DNA of 15,962 nucleotides from Candidatus Falkowiibacteriota bacterium (GCA_903857815.1 CAIOGK010000093.1:1-15962), one strand, 5' to 3'; positions 7,501 through 14,955 are shown, numbered from the stretch's first letter. The notes: generated by a model from the sequence alone, not told the origin. Made by a program: numbers and translations.

Positions 7501-9924
7501 GCTGAAACAACTGATGATCTTTGTCGCGGAGTTTTAGGTAATGCCGTAATTACTACAGCTGGTCCGGATTTTGGTTACTGTGGTTATTTTGGATGCTTTA
7601 ATACCTCTACACCACCAATTGGTGATCCTTTACTTTGTGCTAGCTCAACGATGTTAAAGATTGGACTTTATAAAGACCCGTTTGCTTGTGTTGATGGTTG
7701 TGCAAAAAGCCAAACTGATACCTGCGCTGCTTTCAATGGTAATTCAAGTGGTTGTTTAGCTTCAGGGAAATGTTGCTATGATAGTAATAAGAATACTTGT
7801 AGCGGTGGCTCAATTGGCCCTGATGGCAATGTTCTTTGTTGTGGTTGTACAAAAGATGCCGATTGCGCTGCTCCCACTCCAGAATTAGTTGGTTGTGGCG
7901 CAAGCGCTTGTTGCGAAAGTAGACCAAATATTATTGAAACTGCGCCTAAGAGTGGTGCTAATAATGTTTGTCGAAACGCTGTTCTACAAGCTACTTTTGA
8001 CCAAACTATGGACATCTCTTCGTTTGGTTCCAATGTTACTTTATTACAAGAAATGGATTACGGCGGAAATACTTGTCCCGAAGGAACATTTGTTTATGAA
8101 GGGAATACTGACTTTGCAGCTGTATCTCAAAGTTGGTTTCAAAAAGTAGTTAGCAAAGTTAAAATTTCTATTAGTAAATTATTGGGTACTTTTAATAGTC
8201 AAGCTTTAGCAGCAGATGCCCCTAGTCCTACAAAATTATATTGTTCTTTCCCGGGCAATGCTACTGGTGAATATATTGGGACAACAACAACGTTGCTTAA
8301 GTTTTCGCCAAGAAAATTATTATCGGCTGATGCTAAATATTTCTTAGTAATTAAGGGCGATGAAGATTTAAATAGTCAAACTGGAGTGATTAATTTATCA
8401 GGGGTTGGCTTTAATGGTTTTGGTTTTGATGAAGTTGGAGATTTGTCTACATTTATTGAGGGCGGGCTGCTTAGTTTTAACGGTCGCTATTATAAAAATT
8501 CGCATATTTTTCAGTTTAAAACTTTACCTGATTCTGGGGCGACTCATGGTATTTGCGCAGTTAACCAAATTAAAGTTACACCAGCCTCCTATCTTTTTAA
8601 AACTGTTGATGATGATTTAGATGAAAATGATAGTGACCCCAATAATAAAACTTTTGATACCAAGAGAGATAAAGATAAAGTTCTTTTTGCTACCGCCTAT
8701 AGTTCTGATAATCAAGCTTTGCAGCCGGTAACTGGATATTTTTGGGATTGGAAATTTGAACTTACCGATCCTTCAGTTATTTCTTTTGAGCCAATTATTG
8801 GCTTGGCGGTTAATAAAGTTTTTACTTCCGTTAATGCCGGGATAACTGATGGCCGAACAAAAGTGAAGGCAACAATCGATATGACCAGATTTTTAGATGC
8901 TGGTTCAGTTGAGGGTGCAAGTTGTAGTTGTTTTGATGAGACATGCTCTAGTAATTGTCGCAATGCTTATTCTGGTGGCGATAATTTATTCGGGCTAAGT
9001 AATTTATATATCATGGTTTGTGATAATCCCTGGCCTTCTATTAAAGATGATGGTACTTGGACTCCTTGGAGTGATGCAAGTTTTGGCGATGCGGTTTATT
9101 ACTGTCGCGATGCCGGTCAATCGGGGACATATGATGATTTGCCGCTTTTAATTGACGAGGAAGTAGTTGGCGACCAAACTAATAAATTTGTTTGTAGTTC
9201 TGATAACTTTGCTTGTTCGCCAGTAAATTCCGCTTGTGGAGCAGATAAAAATGGTGATGGTACTCAGGACGGAATTTGTATTTGGAGCGTGTTGAAAGAA
9301 TATTTCTTTTTCCGCGAATCTGCTTCCCCAGTTGGTGAGATTATTAGTTTAGTTGATAAACAAAATGGAGGAGCGGTTACTTTAAAATGGAAGTCGACTA
9401 ATATGGCCGCTTCTTCCTATAAAATATATTATGGCGAACAGGGTAAAAAAATATCTATGGTTCAAGAAATTAGACGAGATAATGCAGCTGTTTGTACAAC
9501 TATAGAAGACGGAACAACAAATTGCAGTCTCGATATTGGTAATTTAAAAAATGGACAAACTTATTCCTTCTTTTTATCAGTAATTGCTAATAAAGTTGAG
9601 AGCCCTTTAAGTATTGGAAAAAATGTAATTCCTAATGATAAGCTTGCCCCAATGCAGCCTATTAATTTTCAAGTAGTAGACAATTCAACTACTACTATTA
9701 AATTTTCTTGGTCAGCTAATACAGATGATACTTTGTTTTATCGAATTTATAGGGGGACTCGACAAGCTGCTTATGGGACATCCTTTGATACTAATGATAA
9801 GGCAACTTCGACTATCATTAATAAATCAGAATTAACTCTAGGGGCAAATTATTTCGCAATTTCGGCAATCGATAATTATAATAATGAAAGTATAAAATCT
9901 AGCGAAATAACATTCACAAAGTAA
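4519..9924 (+). CDS. Giant exported T4SS-pilin-like protein with IPT/TIG, cysteine-rich and fibronectin III domains
   Basis: This 1801-residue protein starts at GTG 4519. An in-frame TAA at 4510-4512 leaves no earlier start, and the first internal Met falls after the signal peptide. The order is: signal peptide (1-27, AFA before Q28); the two-helix pilin-like module (28-119); a cysteine-rich linker; four IPT/TIG domains (about 239-355, 372-460, 464-565, 568-651; for example FITISGKNFG and YVTITGNGFG); a disulfide-rich block (652-1132) with about sixty cysteines, including CDCCC; a split Ig-like Big_5 domain (about 1136-1330) holding a signal-peptide-like insert (1205-1236); and two fibronectin III domains (about 1604-1700 and 1710-1801). 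It begins 38 nt after the previous gene, whose head it duplicates. It is probably a very long adhesive ectodomain anchored by the pilin helices. The oxidised cysteines would need an extracytoplasmic disulfide system encoded elsewhere. Confidence 0.85.
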   Translation: MKRKFAKNLLSLFIIIAGIFVFRFAFAQNFGTEAVNSGLGGALSSDDPRTIIGRIINVGLGFLGVIALGLIIYAGFLWMTSGGEEDKISKAKKLLTSAVIGLAIVLASWAIATFVINKLSGAINGNSEISGCTEPAPCGCGGIRACVNGSLGFCIGSDCGGGPGPTTCNANMGPVCQPDDQICSSTDYCAADCTCQPKGEAGASCDGDTSTPQTCDADNTLCGSFLSCDAATCTCIGTPVITNISPAGGFCEDNYNKSCSKDADCGTTCNLMTPNGAPNNFITISGKNFGEYSTTTSEVIFMGGASINGRNPSEINPVCINFWQNDQIIIAVPNGVVSGPIKVVGPNGAEDITNNDYGPKIPDFISNNIARPGLCLISPNKGMLSSSVTYQGINLYNGQAYFGNYQSNVQGFDSNFTHAAGLSGTAATPNIRSGNSGSFVINNMSGNQEKSNFLKFVKEANPNDGPYIVSFFPTAGKSGQYVTITGNGFGWSKGNSRVYFGDVEADYNFPPACASSVWGDKQIIVKVPDDITNGNQIIRITLGSKIIDSQELNPNVFQTNDALSLKTSLCKIEPNQGAISTPVKVYGEYFGQVDREGLVQFSPERSVIGQIKKENRADIISVAVPTSTITGAVKVVKNGEWGNELNFEVSSCTTNAECSNQVCCPANTYKKGRCVNELKECLTDIPTSVFEWGFSTGFVTENPDSQESCKSLATYFGSCQVGSFCPNVPGLCSPYSGGAKRTVANCDFSCISIDGCRNGLGSDCSYDNTINKCVKDGASGICSLSKVQTFNLAGVNYDLTLTCNSDKNWETNTPTSCPDNWTKGVGKICVDKNSSCNICEAGLKCEQVGVEGRCVSPTVCPVGSVCEDVNIVDAPDNCVVVDKPSCDCCCRKDQVAQDCCAATNPETGVTVQLTCDGACGSGNSNLGRCGGCKLSDTSTPAMNDAACNCTGHSGQYCSITPETPNGICTDCSNLEGLSSCSEHNAACCFDSKRTAETTDDLCRGVLGNAVITTAGPDFGYCGYFGCFNTSTPPIGDPLLCASSTMLKIGLYKDPFACVDGCAKSQTDTCAAFNGNSSGCLASGKCCYDSNKNTCSGGSIGPDGNVLCCGCTKDADCAAPTPELVGCGASACCESRPNIIETAPKSGANNVCRNAVLQATFDQTMDISSFGSNVTLLQEMDYGGNTCPEGTFVYEGNTDFAAVSQSWFQKVVSKVKISISKLLGTFNSQALAADAPSPTKLYCSFPGNATGEYIGTTTTLLKFSPRKLLSADAKYFLVIKGDEDLNSQTGVINLSGVGFNGFGFDEVGDLSTFIEGGLLSFNGRYYKNSHIFQFKTLPDSGATHGICAVNQIKVTPASYLFKTVDDDLDENDSDPNNKTFDTKRDKDKVLFATAYSSDNQALQPVTGYFWDWKFELTDPSVISFEPIIGLAVNKVFTSVNAGITDGRTKVKATIDMTRFLDAGSVEGASCSCFDETCSSNCRNAYSGGDNLFGLSNLYIMVCDNPWPSIKDDGTWTPWSDASFGDAVYYCRDAGQSGTYDDLPLLIDEEVVGDQTNKFVCSSDNFACSPVNSACGADKNGDGTQDGICIWSVLKEYFFFRESASPVGEIISLVDKQNGGAVTLKWKSTNMAASSYKIYYGEQGKKISMVQEIRRDNAAVCTTIEDGTTNCSLDIGNLKNGQTYSFFLSVIANKVESPLSIGKNVIPNDKLAPMQPINFQVVDNSTTTIKFSWSANTDDTLFYRIYRGTRQAAYGTSFDTNDKATSTIINKSELTLGANYFAISAIDNYNNESIKSSEITFTK
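4600..4875 (+). repeat. Duplicated pilin-like module, copy 2
   Basis: This is the counterpart of 1883-2158, about 75% identical at protein level. Conserved points include QNFGTEAVN, SDDPR, IGRII, FLWMTSGGEEDKIS and AVIGL. DNA identity is also obvious in short stretches such as the GGEEDKIS codons. Confidence 0.9.
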
Positions 9925-9961
9925 TATTTTAAATTTTTGTTTGTTGACTAATAATAATTTT

Positions 9962-12900
9962 ATGAAGAGAAAAACAAGCCTGGCTTTTTTTGCTGTTGCT
10001 TTAGTAATTATCGCCGTTTCCGCTTATTTTTTGGTTAGCGTTTCGGCGCAAACAGCCGACCCCCAGGTTAGTGATGATGCGATTGGCGTCAGAATCATTC
10101 CCAATCCTAGTCATTACAGTGTTTATCGTTGGTATGAGAGTCAGGGTTTTAAGGGTTCCCCTCAAGCCTTAACGGTTGATGGGTATGAGGCCTTAAGAGA
10201 CGGCCGTACGGTTTATGTTAATGCGGCTTATATTGATACTTTTAGTAAACAAATATATACCAATATTTATTTAATCTCTTATAACCAAGACCCAAATATT
10301 AAGACAGTTGATATTTTAGGCCAAATAATTTCTCACTGGAAATTTAATGAAAATTTAAGGCCAGAAGCTTCTACTTGTTCCATTTCCGCCTTAAAATGCG
10401 CTAAAGACTCTGATTGTTCTTCGGCTCAAACATGTTCTACGGCAAATGCTACTTGTATTTTGAAGACCGTTAAAAATTGTGAGGTTGATACTGATTGTCC
10501 GGCTAATTTTTTCTGTGATAGTACTAAGTCAAAAATAATTCGTGATTTAAAGAGAGTCGGTAAAATTGAAGAAATGAAAGAGGCTCTCGCTGTTTATAAA
10601 TCGGTGAATGGTCGCTACCCTTTATTATCTGGGGGAACTTATCTTCCTGGTAAAACCACCTCTCTTTGGCCTAGTTGGAATGAAGTTTTAATGCCAGCCT
10701 TAGGTATTAAGCAAACAATTATCGATCCAATTAATCGTTTAGGAATGTGCCCTAATTATGATTCAAAGACTTGTTGGAATAATAGTGATAAAAAATTTGT
10801 TTATGACCCGGTTGGTTCAATGTTGAAGCTTCCAAAAGATAGTTACGCCATGTCTTATTCTACTAATGATTCCGGCTCTGAGTATAATCTTTGCGCGGCC
10901 ATGGAAAGTCATGATGAGCCAAATTATACATTATTCCCTAATGATCCAATTGCTAATAGTAATTGTATATCCGCTACTGGGATTTTAGCTTCGGGCAATG
11001 TTTCTAACGCAACACCTAGAATTATTGACGTTCAACTTAAAGGAACCTCTGGCCGTGAATATAATGGTTTCGTAAGAGCTGATGATAGTGATAAAGATCC
11101 TTTAACTTGGACCATGTCTTATGTAAGCACCTCTTGGCCAAACTGGAGCAGTAGACCAACTATTAAGATGGTCAGCGATAGCAACCAGCGAAAAATATTT
11201 GCTGATAAGGCAGGTGATGTGGGAAAATATTCAGTAAGGATTACGGTTACGGACGCTAAAGGAGCTAGTGTTTCAACAACAACGGAAATAGAAATAGTTT
11301 CGGCCGCTTCTTTTGCCCAAGCAGATGATTATACTTACCATTTAGACCAAACAGTTCCATTTAGCTATAGCGCCTATATTTCTGGAAATACTTGGTCTAC
11401 CCAAGTAATTAGTGGTCCTAATATATTAGTAATGCCAGGAATAGTTACCAAAACAATAGCTGATGGTTTGAATCGTAAAAAATTTATCATTCAGGGAATT
11501 ATTTCCACTTCTACAGTTTTTACCACTGATACCGAAACAGTATATAGGTTGATTGTTGATGGGAAGGCGGCTAATAATTTTGTTATTCGAGTTAAGGTTG
11601 ATAAGCCAATATTAAAATTAGATTGTCCAACTCAATCTAGAGTCGGGTATGCTTACTCTTGTCGGATTGGATTAATTAAACAGGGCAGTCATGATATCAG
11701 ATATGGTTATGCTGGTGTTCCTGGAATTGGAACTCAAGTCGGAATCACTGATCCGGAGTATATGTATTTAACCGGGACAACCACTCAAAAATCACCTGGT
11801 AATATCGCCCAAGAAATTAAGTTTAGCGCTGTTAATGAATATCACACAATTGCTACTAGTAGCTTTATGTTAAAAGTTAATGATTACTGTGGCGACGGCA
11901 TTAAGCAATGGCCTAATACCGAAGGTAAGGGTGGCGTGCGTAATGATGGCTATGAATCTTGTGATGGTTCAGCCGATGTCGCGACTAGCGTTGTTAGTAG
12001 TAGCAAAACGCGTCAGTATGCTTGTAACACCACCACTATTGCTAAAACCCCTTACCCAATTATCAGCACTAACCATTGTATTTTTAAATCACCTTTAGAT
12101 GGTGGTGGTTATTGCGGTGATACCTATTGTCAGGCGGTATCGAATGAGACGATAGGTAATTGTCCTTTTGATTGTAGTCCGGTTGATTATGGAAATTCGG
12201 ATACATTGGGTAGCGGTAGTGGCGGGCCATCAAATAATAATTGTAATACAAATGGAATCGATTGTGACCCTGGATATCGATGTAATACTGCTGGAACATG
12301 TGAAAAGCTGTGTTGGCCGAAATCAGTTACCAGAACAGTGAATGTAAGAGAGGGGGACGCTCCTATTCCTGGATATTATAAGACTTGGATATCGGACGCC
12401 TTCTCATCAACAATGTACGGCTTTACTTATAATAGCTCCCAAATTAATAATAAATTTATTAGTGGGGTTAAGGAGTGTGTACGGAATGATGATGGTTCAA
12501 CTGATCCTAGCCCCTTGGTTGATTGTACGATTGTTAAAATAAATAATCCTATTTGTTTAAGTAAGTGGGCTTCCGATGTTACAACAGGCTCGTGTCCATC
12601 GGGCTATCAGTTTGATAATAATCCAGTAACAAGAACATTGGACTGGGATAAGTGTAGGCAGCATGATAATTTGGTTTGTGTTGATTGCTGGAGAACTCGA
12701 TTACAATGGGGTTGCAAAAAACAGATTTCAAATACAGTATGCTATCTTGATAATTGTACAACTACCAATAATCAGGCGGGTACTATAGACCCCTCTGGTA
12801 ATTGTGTCGCACAATCTACCCCCCCACCAAATACTTGTAACCCAGCTTGTGGGGGTGGTTATAGCTGTGTCAATGGTCAATGTGTTTACAACGGTGGTAC

Positions 12901-13576
12901 AAACCCTCCACCGCCACCTAATCCAAACTGTAAAGCCTGCGATTTTACTTTCTGTGGTAATAATGGTTGCGGAGAAACTTGTCCTTGTAGTGGAGGTGAA
13001 TATCGCTGTAATGTTGTAACATCTTCTTGTGTGCTGCCTTGTAGAGCCGGAACGGCTGGTACCTTGGGGTATGCTAGCCAATATAATGTCCCTTGTGTAA
13101 CTTGTGTCGCCGGAACTTATAATACGGTCGACCAAAGTGCTACTTGCGATAGTTGTCCTTCGGGAAATTACTGTACAGGTGGAACAAATTTAACTCCTTG
13201 TCCATCCGGAACCGCTCGATCGACAACGGGAGGAGTTAGTTTGACCAATTGTACTCGATGTGCAGCTGGAACTTATGCCGATACCACTGGTAGTACTAGT
13301 TGTACTCAATGTTCAGCTGGAACTTATGCTGATACCACTGGTAGTACTAGTTGTACTCAATGTTCAGCTGGAACTTATGCTAGCACAACTGGTAGCACTA
13401 GCTGTACTCGATGTGCAGCTGGAACTTACAATAAAACGACCGGGAATTCAAGCTGTACTATTTGTGAGGCTAATTATTATTGTCCTGGCGCTTCTGTCAG
13501 AATGGCTTGTCGTAATGGATATGTTTCTCAAGCTGGCTCCGACGCTTCTTCTGACTGCAGGCCTCCCGTTATCTAA
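9962..13576 (+). CDS. Giant exported cysteine-rich protein with pseudopilin-like patch, cadherin/PKD-like domains and ephrin-receptor-like repeats
   Basis: This 1204-residue protein is started at ATG 9962. An upstream TTG at 9941 would add only seven residues before an otherwise ideal signal peptide (MKRKTS, hydrophobic 7-27, VSA before Q30). The N-terminal domain (about 35-130) has GVRIIPNP, VDGYEALRDGRTVYVNA and IYLISYNQDP, which I recognise as recurring in CPR proteins without a known function. CAKDSDC and CEVDTDC motifs follow, then a pseudopilin-like stretch (191-222, RDLKRVGKIEEMKEALAVY then NGRYP). Cadherin/PKD-like beta domains occupy about 351-640. Disulfide repeats follow (CGDGIKQ...ESCDG near 641; CGDTYCQ...NCPFDC), then a Pro-rich linker (PPPPPNPN near 981) and four 17-residue CxAGTYxxTTGxxSCTx repeats (1100-1167). 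It lacks the pilin head of its neighbours and lies 37 nt downstream. It is likely secreted and possibly processed or surface-retained. Confidence 0.85.
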   Translation: MKRKTSLAFFAVALVIIAVSAYFLVSVSAQTADPQVSDDAIGVRIIPNPSHYSVYRWYESQGFKGSPQALTVDGYEALRDGRTVYVNAAYIDTFSKQIYTNIYLISYNQDPNIKTVDILGQIISHWKFNENLRPEASTCSISALKCAKDSDCSSAQTCSTANATCILKTVKNCEVDTDCPANFFCDSTKSKIIRDLKRVGKIEEMKEALAVYKSVNGRYPLLSGGTYLPGKTTSLWPSWNEVLMPALGIKQTIIDPINRLGMCPNYDSKTCWNNSDKKFVYDPVGSMLKLPKDSYAMSYSTNDSGSEYNLCAAMESHDEPNYTLFPNDPIANSNCISATGILASGNVSNATPRIIDVQLKGTSGREYNGFVRADDSDKDPLTWTMSYVSTSWPNWSSRPTIKMVSDSNQRKIFADKAGDVGKYSVRITVTDAKGASVSTTTEIEIVSAASFAQADDYTYHLDQTVPFSYSAYISGNTWSTQVISGPNILVMPGIVTKTIADGLNRKKFIIQGIISTSTVFTTDTETVYRLIVDGKAANNFVIRVKVDKPILKLDCPTQSRVGYAYSCRIGLIKQGSHDIRYGYAGVPGIGTQVGITDPEYMYLTGTTTQKSPGNIAQEIKFSAVNEYHTIATSSFMLKVNDYCGDGIKQWPNTEGKGGVRNDGYESCDGSADVATSVVSSSKTRQYACNTTTIAKTPYPIISTNHCIFKSPLDGGGYCGDTYCQAVSNETIGNCPFDCSPVDYGNSDTLGSGSGGPSNNNCNTNGIDCDPGYRCNTAGTCEKLCWPKSVTRTVNVREGDAPIPGYYKTWISDAFSSTMYGFTYNSSQINNKFISGVKECVRNDDGSTDPSPLVDCTIVKINNPICLSKWASDVTTGSCPSGYQFDNNPVTRTLDWDKCRQHDNLVCVDCWRTRLQWGCKKQISNTVCYLDNCTTTNNQAGTIDPSGNCVAQSTPPPNTCNPACGGGYSCVNGQCVYNGGTNPPPPPNPNCKACDFTFCGNNGCGETCPCSGGEYRCNVVTSSCVLPCRAGTAGTLGYASQYNVPCVTCVAGTYNTVDQSATCDSCPSGNYCTGGTNLTPCPSGTARSTTGGVSLTNCTRCAAGTYADTTGSTSCTQCSAGTYADTTGSTSCTQCSAGTYASTTGSTSCTRCAAGTYNKTTGNSSCTICEANYYCPGASVRMACRNGYVSQAGSDASSDCRPPVI
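13259..13462 (+). repeat. Four tandem 51-bp in-frame repeats
   Basis: Units at 13259-13309, 13310-13360, 13361-13411 and 13412-13462 each encode 17 residues of the form C-x-AGTY-xx-TTG-x-(T/S)-SCT-x. Units 1 and 2 are nearly identical in DNA, unit 3 differs slightly and unit 4 has diverged most, which suggests recent tandem duplication. The two-cysteine unit resembles ephrin-receptor-like (GCC2/GCC3) repeats. Confidence 0.9.
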
Positions 13577-13603
13577 TATTTTTTGAAATAAATTATTAAA
13601 TAT

Positions 13604-13936
13604 ATGTTGAATAAAAAAAAGCTATTTATTTTAATTAGCGCTGTAATTTTAGTTATTATTTTATTTTTTGTGGCAAGAAAATTAATAGATAATCGAAGTA
13701 CCGGTTTAGTTGGGGCAAATATTACACTAAATGAATCAAGTAATTTTACCCCGCCAGAATTTATGAATGAAGCCGAAAAAGCAAAGTTTAATTTACCAAC
13801 TGATTCTAAAATTCAGGTGTTAAAAAGAAATGCTGTTGGAGAAACAGAAGTTTATCGGGTTATTAGAAAGGATACTGATATTATTTTAGATCCTAGCCGC
13901 ATTGGTGATCCGGATATGATTCAACCAGAAAAGTAG
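13604..13936 (+). CDS. Small signal-anchored membrane protein of unknown function
   Basis: This 110-residue protein begins at ATG 13604, 27 nt after the third giant gene, so it is probably cotranscribed with it. Residues MLNKKK are followed by one strong hydrophobic helix (about 7-24) and then a polar domain of about 85 residues with no cysteine. That fits a signal anchor with the C-terminus outside (positive-inside rule). The outer part contains PPEFM, an acidic-basic helix (NEAEKAKFNLP), TEVYRVI and DPDMIQPEK. I do not recognise a family. Its position suggests an accessory to the giant proteins, for example an assembly factor or stabiliser, but this rests on location only. Confidence 0.75.
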   Translation: MLNKKKLFILISAVILVIILFFVARKLIDNRSTGLVGANITLNESSNFTPPEFMNEAEKAKFNLPTDSKIQVLKRNAVGETEVYRVIRKDTDIILDPSRIGDPDMIQPEK

Positions 13937-13978
13937 ATTTATAATATTTATTGATTAGCTAAAGTTTTTCTTATCAGT

Positions 13979-13984
13979 TATAAT
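13979..13984 (+). promoter_or_regulatory. -10 element for the TSP3 membrane-protein group
   Basis: TATAAT lies in GTTATAATAAA (13977-13987), the same 11-mer that forms the rightward promoter at 1739-1749. No good -35 is seen at 17-18 bp. The predicted start near 13991 gives a leader of about 22 nt to ATG 14013. A second TATAAT is present at 13940-13945 in the same 76-nt gap. No terminator hairpin precedes it, so read-through from upstream is also possible. Confidence 0.5.
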
Positions 13985-14012
13985 AAACAGATAAAATTTA
14001 TTTTAAAAAAAT

Positions 14013-14735
14013 ATGTTTGAAAATTTAAACAATCCAAATCCTTCTAATCGCCAATCCGTTGATGATATTTTTGCGGAAACTGATCAAGCTGGTGGAGGCC
14101 AGAGTCATTTTAATAATTCTGAGATTACTACTAGAAGAGTTGGTTTGGCCGCCTCTACATCACCCGCTCCGGCTCCAGTATTTGAAGCCGAAAAAGAAGA
14201 AAAGGGGAGTGGTAAAGGTTTCAAAATAGCTGTTATTGGAATGGTAGTAGTTATTGTAGGATTGTTAGGATTTTTAGCGTATAGCAAATTTTTTAAAGCT
14301 CCCGTTGTTGAACAACCGGTAATTAATCCAACTCCAAAAGTAAATGTTCCTCAAGAGCCGGCCGCAACAGTAACGGGAACCGCCACTACTACTAATGAAC
14401 AGCCCGCTTTTGTTACTGAAATTCCCGCAGCTACTAATAGTACAACTCCTAATATAGACGAAGTTGATATTTCTACTTCATCAGATGCTATTATTTTAAC
14501 TCTTGATGCTGATAATGATGGCCTAAGTGATGATGAGGAAATTATTGCTAAGACTAACATTAATTTAGTTGATACCGATGGCGATGGTTTAAGTGATTAT
14601 GAAGAAGTAAAAATTTATATAACTAATCCTTTGGTTGTTGATACCGATGGCGATACTTATTCTGACGGTGAAGAAGTAAAAAATGGTTATAACCCAAATG
14701 GAGCCGGAAAATTGCCTGGTAATATTATCAGATAG
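14013..14735 (+). CDS. Single-pass membrane protein with extracellular TSP3 calcium repeats
   Basis: This 240-residue protein has a hydrophilic N-terminal segment (1-69) containing SVDDIFAETDQ, a motif I associate with CPR membrane proteins. One membrane helix follows (about 71-91), then a Thr/Pro/Ala-rich extracellular linker (95-160), then three Asp-rich repeats: DADNDGLSDDEE (165-176), DTDGDGLSDYEE and DTDGDTYSDGEE (to about 221), followed by VKNGYNP. These match thrombospondin type 3 repeats, which bind calcium through the Asp side chains. There is no signal peptide, so the N-terminus is probably cytoplasmic. The ATG has no Shine-Dalgarno. It shares its layout and the KNGYxP ending with the gene at 14956 and is probably a paralogue. 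Its role is unknown; calcium-dependent surface binding is plausible. Confidence 0.85.
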   Translation: MFENLNNPNPSNRQSVDDIFAETDQAGGGQSHFNNSEITTRRVGLAASTSPAPAPVFEAEKEEKGSGKGFKIAVIGMVVVIVGLLGFLAYSKFFKAPVVEQPVINPTPKVNVPQEPAATVTGTATTTNEQPAFVTEIPAATNSTTPNIDEVDISTSSDAIILTLDADNDGLSDDEEIIAKTNINLVDTDGDGLSDYEEVKIYITNPLVVDTDGDTYSDGEEVKNGYNPNGAGKLPGNIIR

Positions 14736-14747
14736 TATTTGTTGTTT

Positions 14748-14954
14748 ATGTTAAACGGAAATGGACAATTATCAGATCAATCATCTATTGATGAAACTAG
14801 AGCTGCTAAAGCGGGGCGGTTAAGGTTGTCGCGTCTATCTATTGGCGTACATTCCATGCCAAGAACTAGTGAAAAGAGTTTAAAAATTTGGTTTGTTCTA
14901 GGCGGCGTCATTTTAGTTATGTTTGCCGTTGCGGCTTTTTTGGTAATTAATTAA
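14748..14954 (+). CDS. Small tail-anchored membrane protein
   Basis: This 68-residue protein starts at ATG 14748, 12 nt after the previous stop. A TTG three codons earlier is possible but less likely. Residues 1-45 are polar and basic (RAAKAGRLRLSRLS), with VHSMP at 34-38. A hydrophobic helix (about 46-67) then runs to the last residue, so essentially nothing lies outside the membrane. It looks like the cytoplasmic half of its two neighbours without their linker and TSP3 parts. The next gene begins 1 nt after its TAA, so the two are probably translationally coupled. No family is recognised. Confidence 0.75.
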   Translation: MLNGNGQLSDQSSIDETRAAKAGRLRLSRLSIGVHSMPRTSEKSLKIWFVLGGVILVMFAVAAFLVIN

Positions 14955-14955
14955 T

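Noticed and set aside
1805..9924. A complete type IV secretion system
   Set aside because: Only pilin-like modules are seen; no VirB4, VirB6, VirB11 or coupling-protein sequence is in the window.
9944..9949. TTGACT as the -35 of a promoter for the third giant gene
   Set aside because: No -10-like hexamer occurs at the proper distance (9967-9972 reads GAGAAA), so the gene is better explained by read-through from upstream.
9941..9961. TTG at 9941 as the start of the third giant gene
   Set aside because: The ATG at 9962 begins a textbook signal peptide (MKRKTS); the seven extra residues add nothing.
12728..13135. 135-codon open frame on the minus strand
   Set aside because: It lies wholly inside the third giant gene, its Thr/Ser-rich product mirrors the Cys/Gly-rich coding strand, and it has no leader or promoter of its own.
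13259..13462. Tandem repeats as a CRISPR array
   Set aside because: The 51-bp units are contiguous, in frame and encode a regular cysteine repeat; there are no unique spacers.
1805..13576. UGA recoded as glycine (code 25, as in Gracilibacteria)
   Set aside because: TGA is absent as a stop, but it is also absent in frame across thousands of codons, while glycine is always GGN. TGA is simply unused here.
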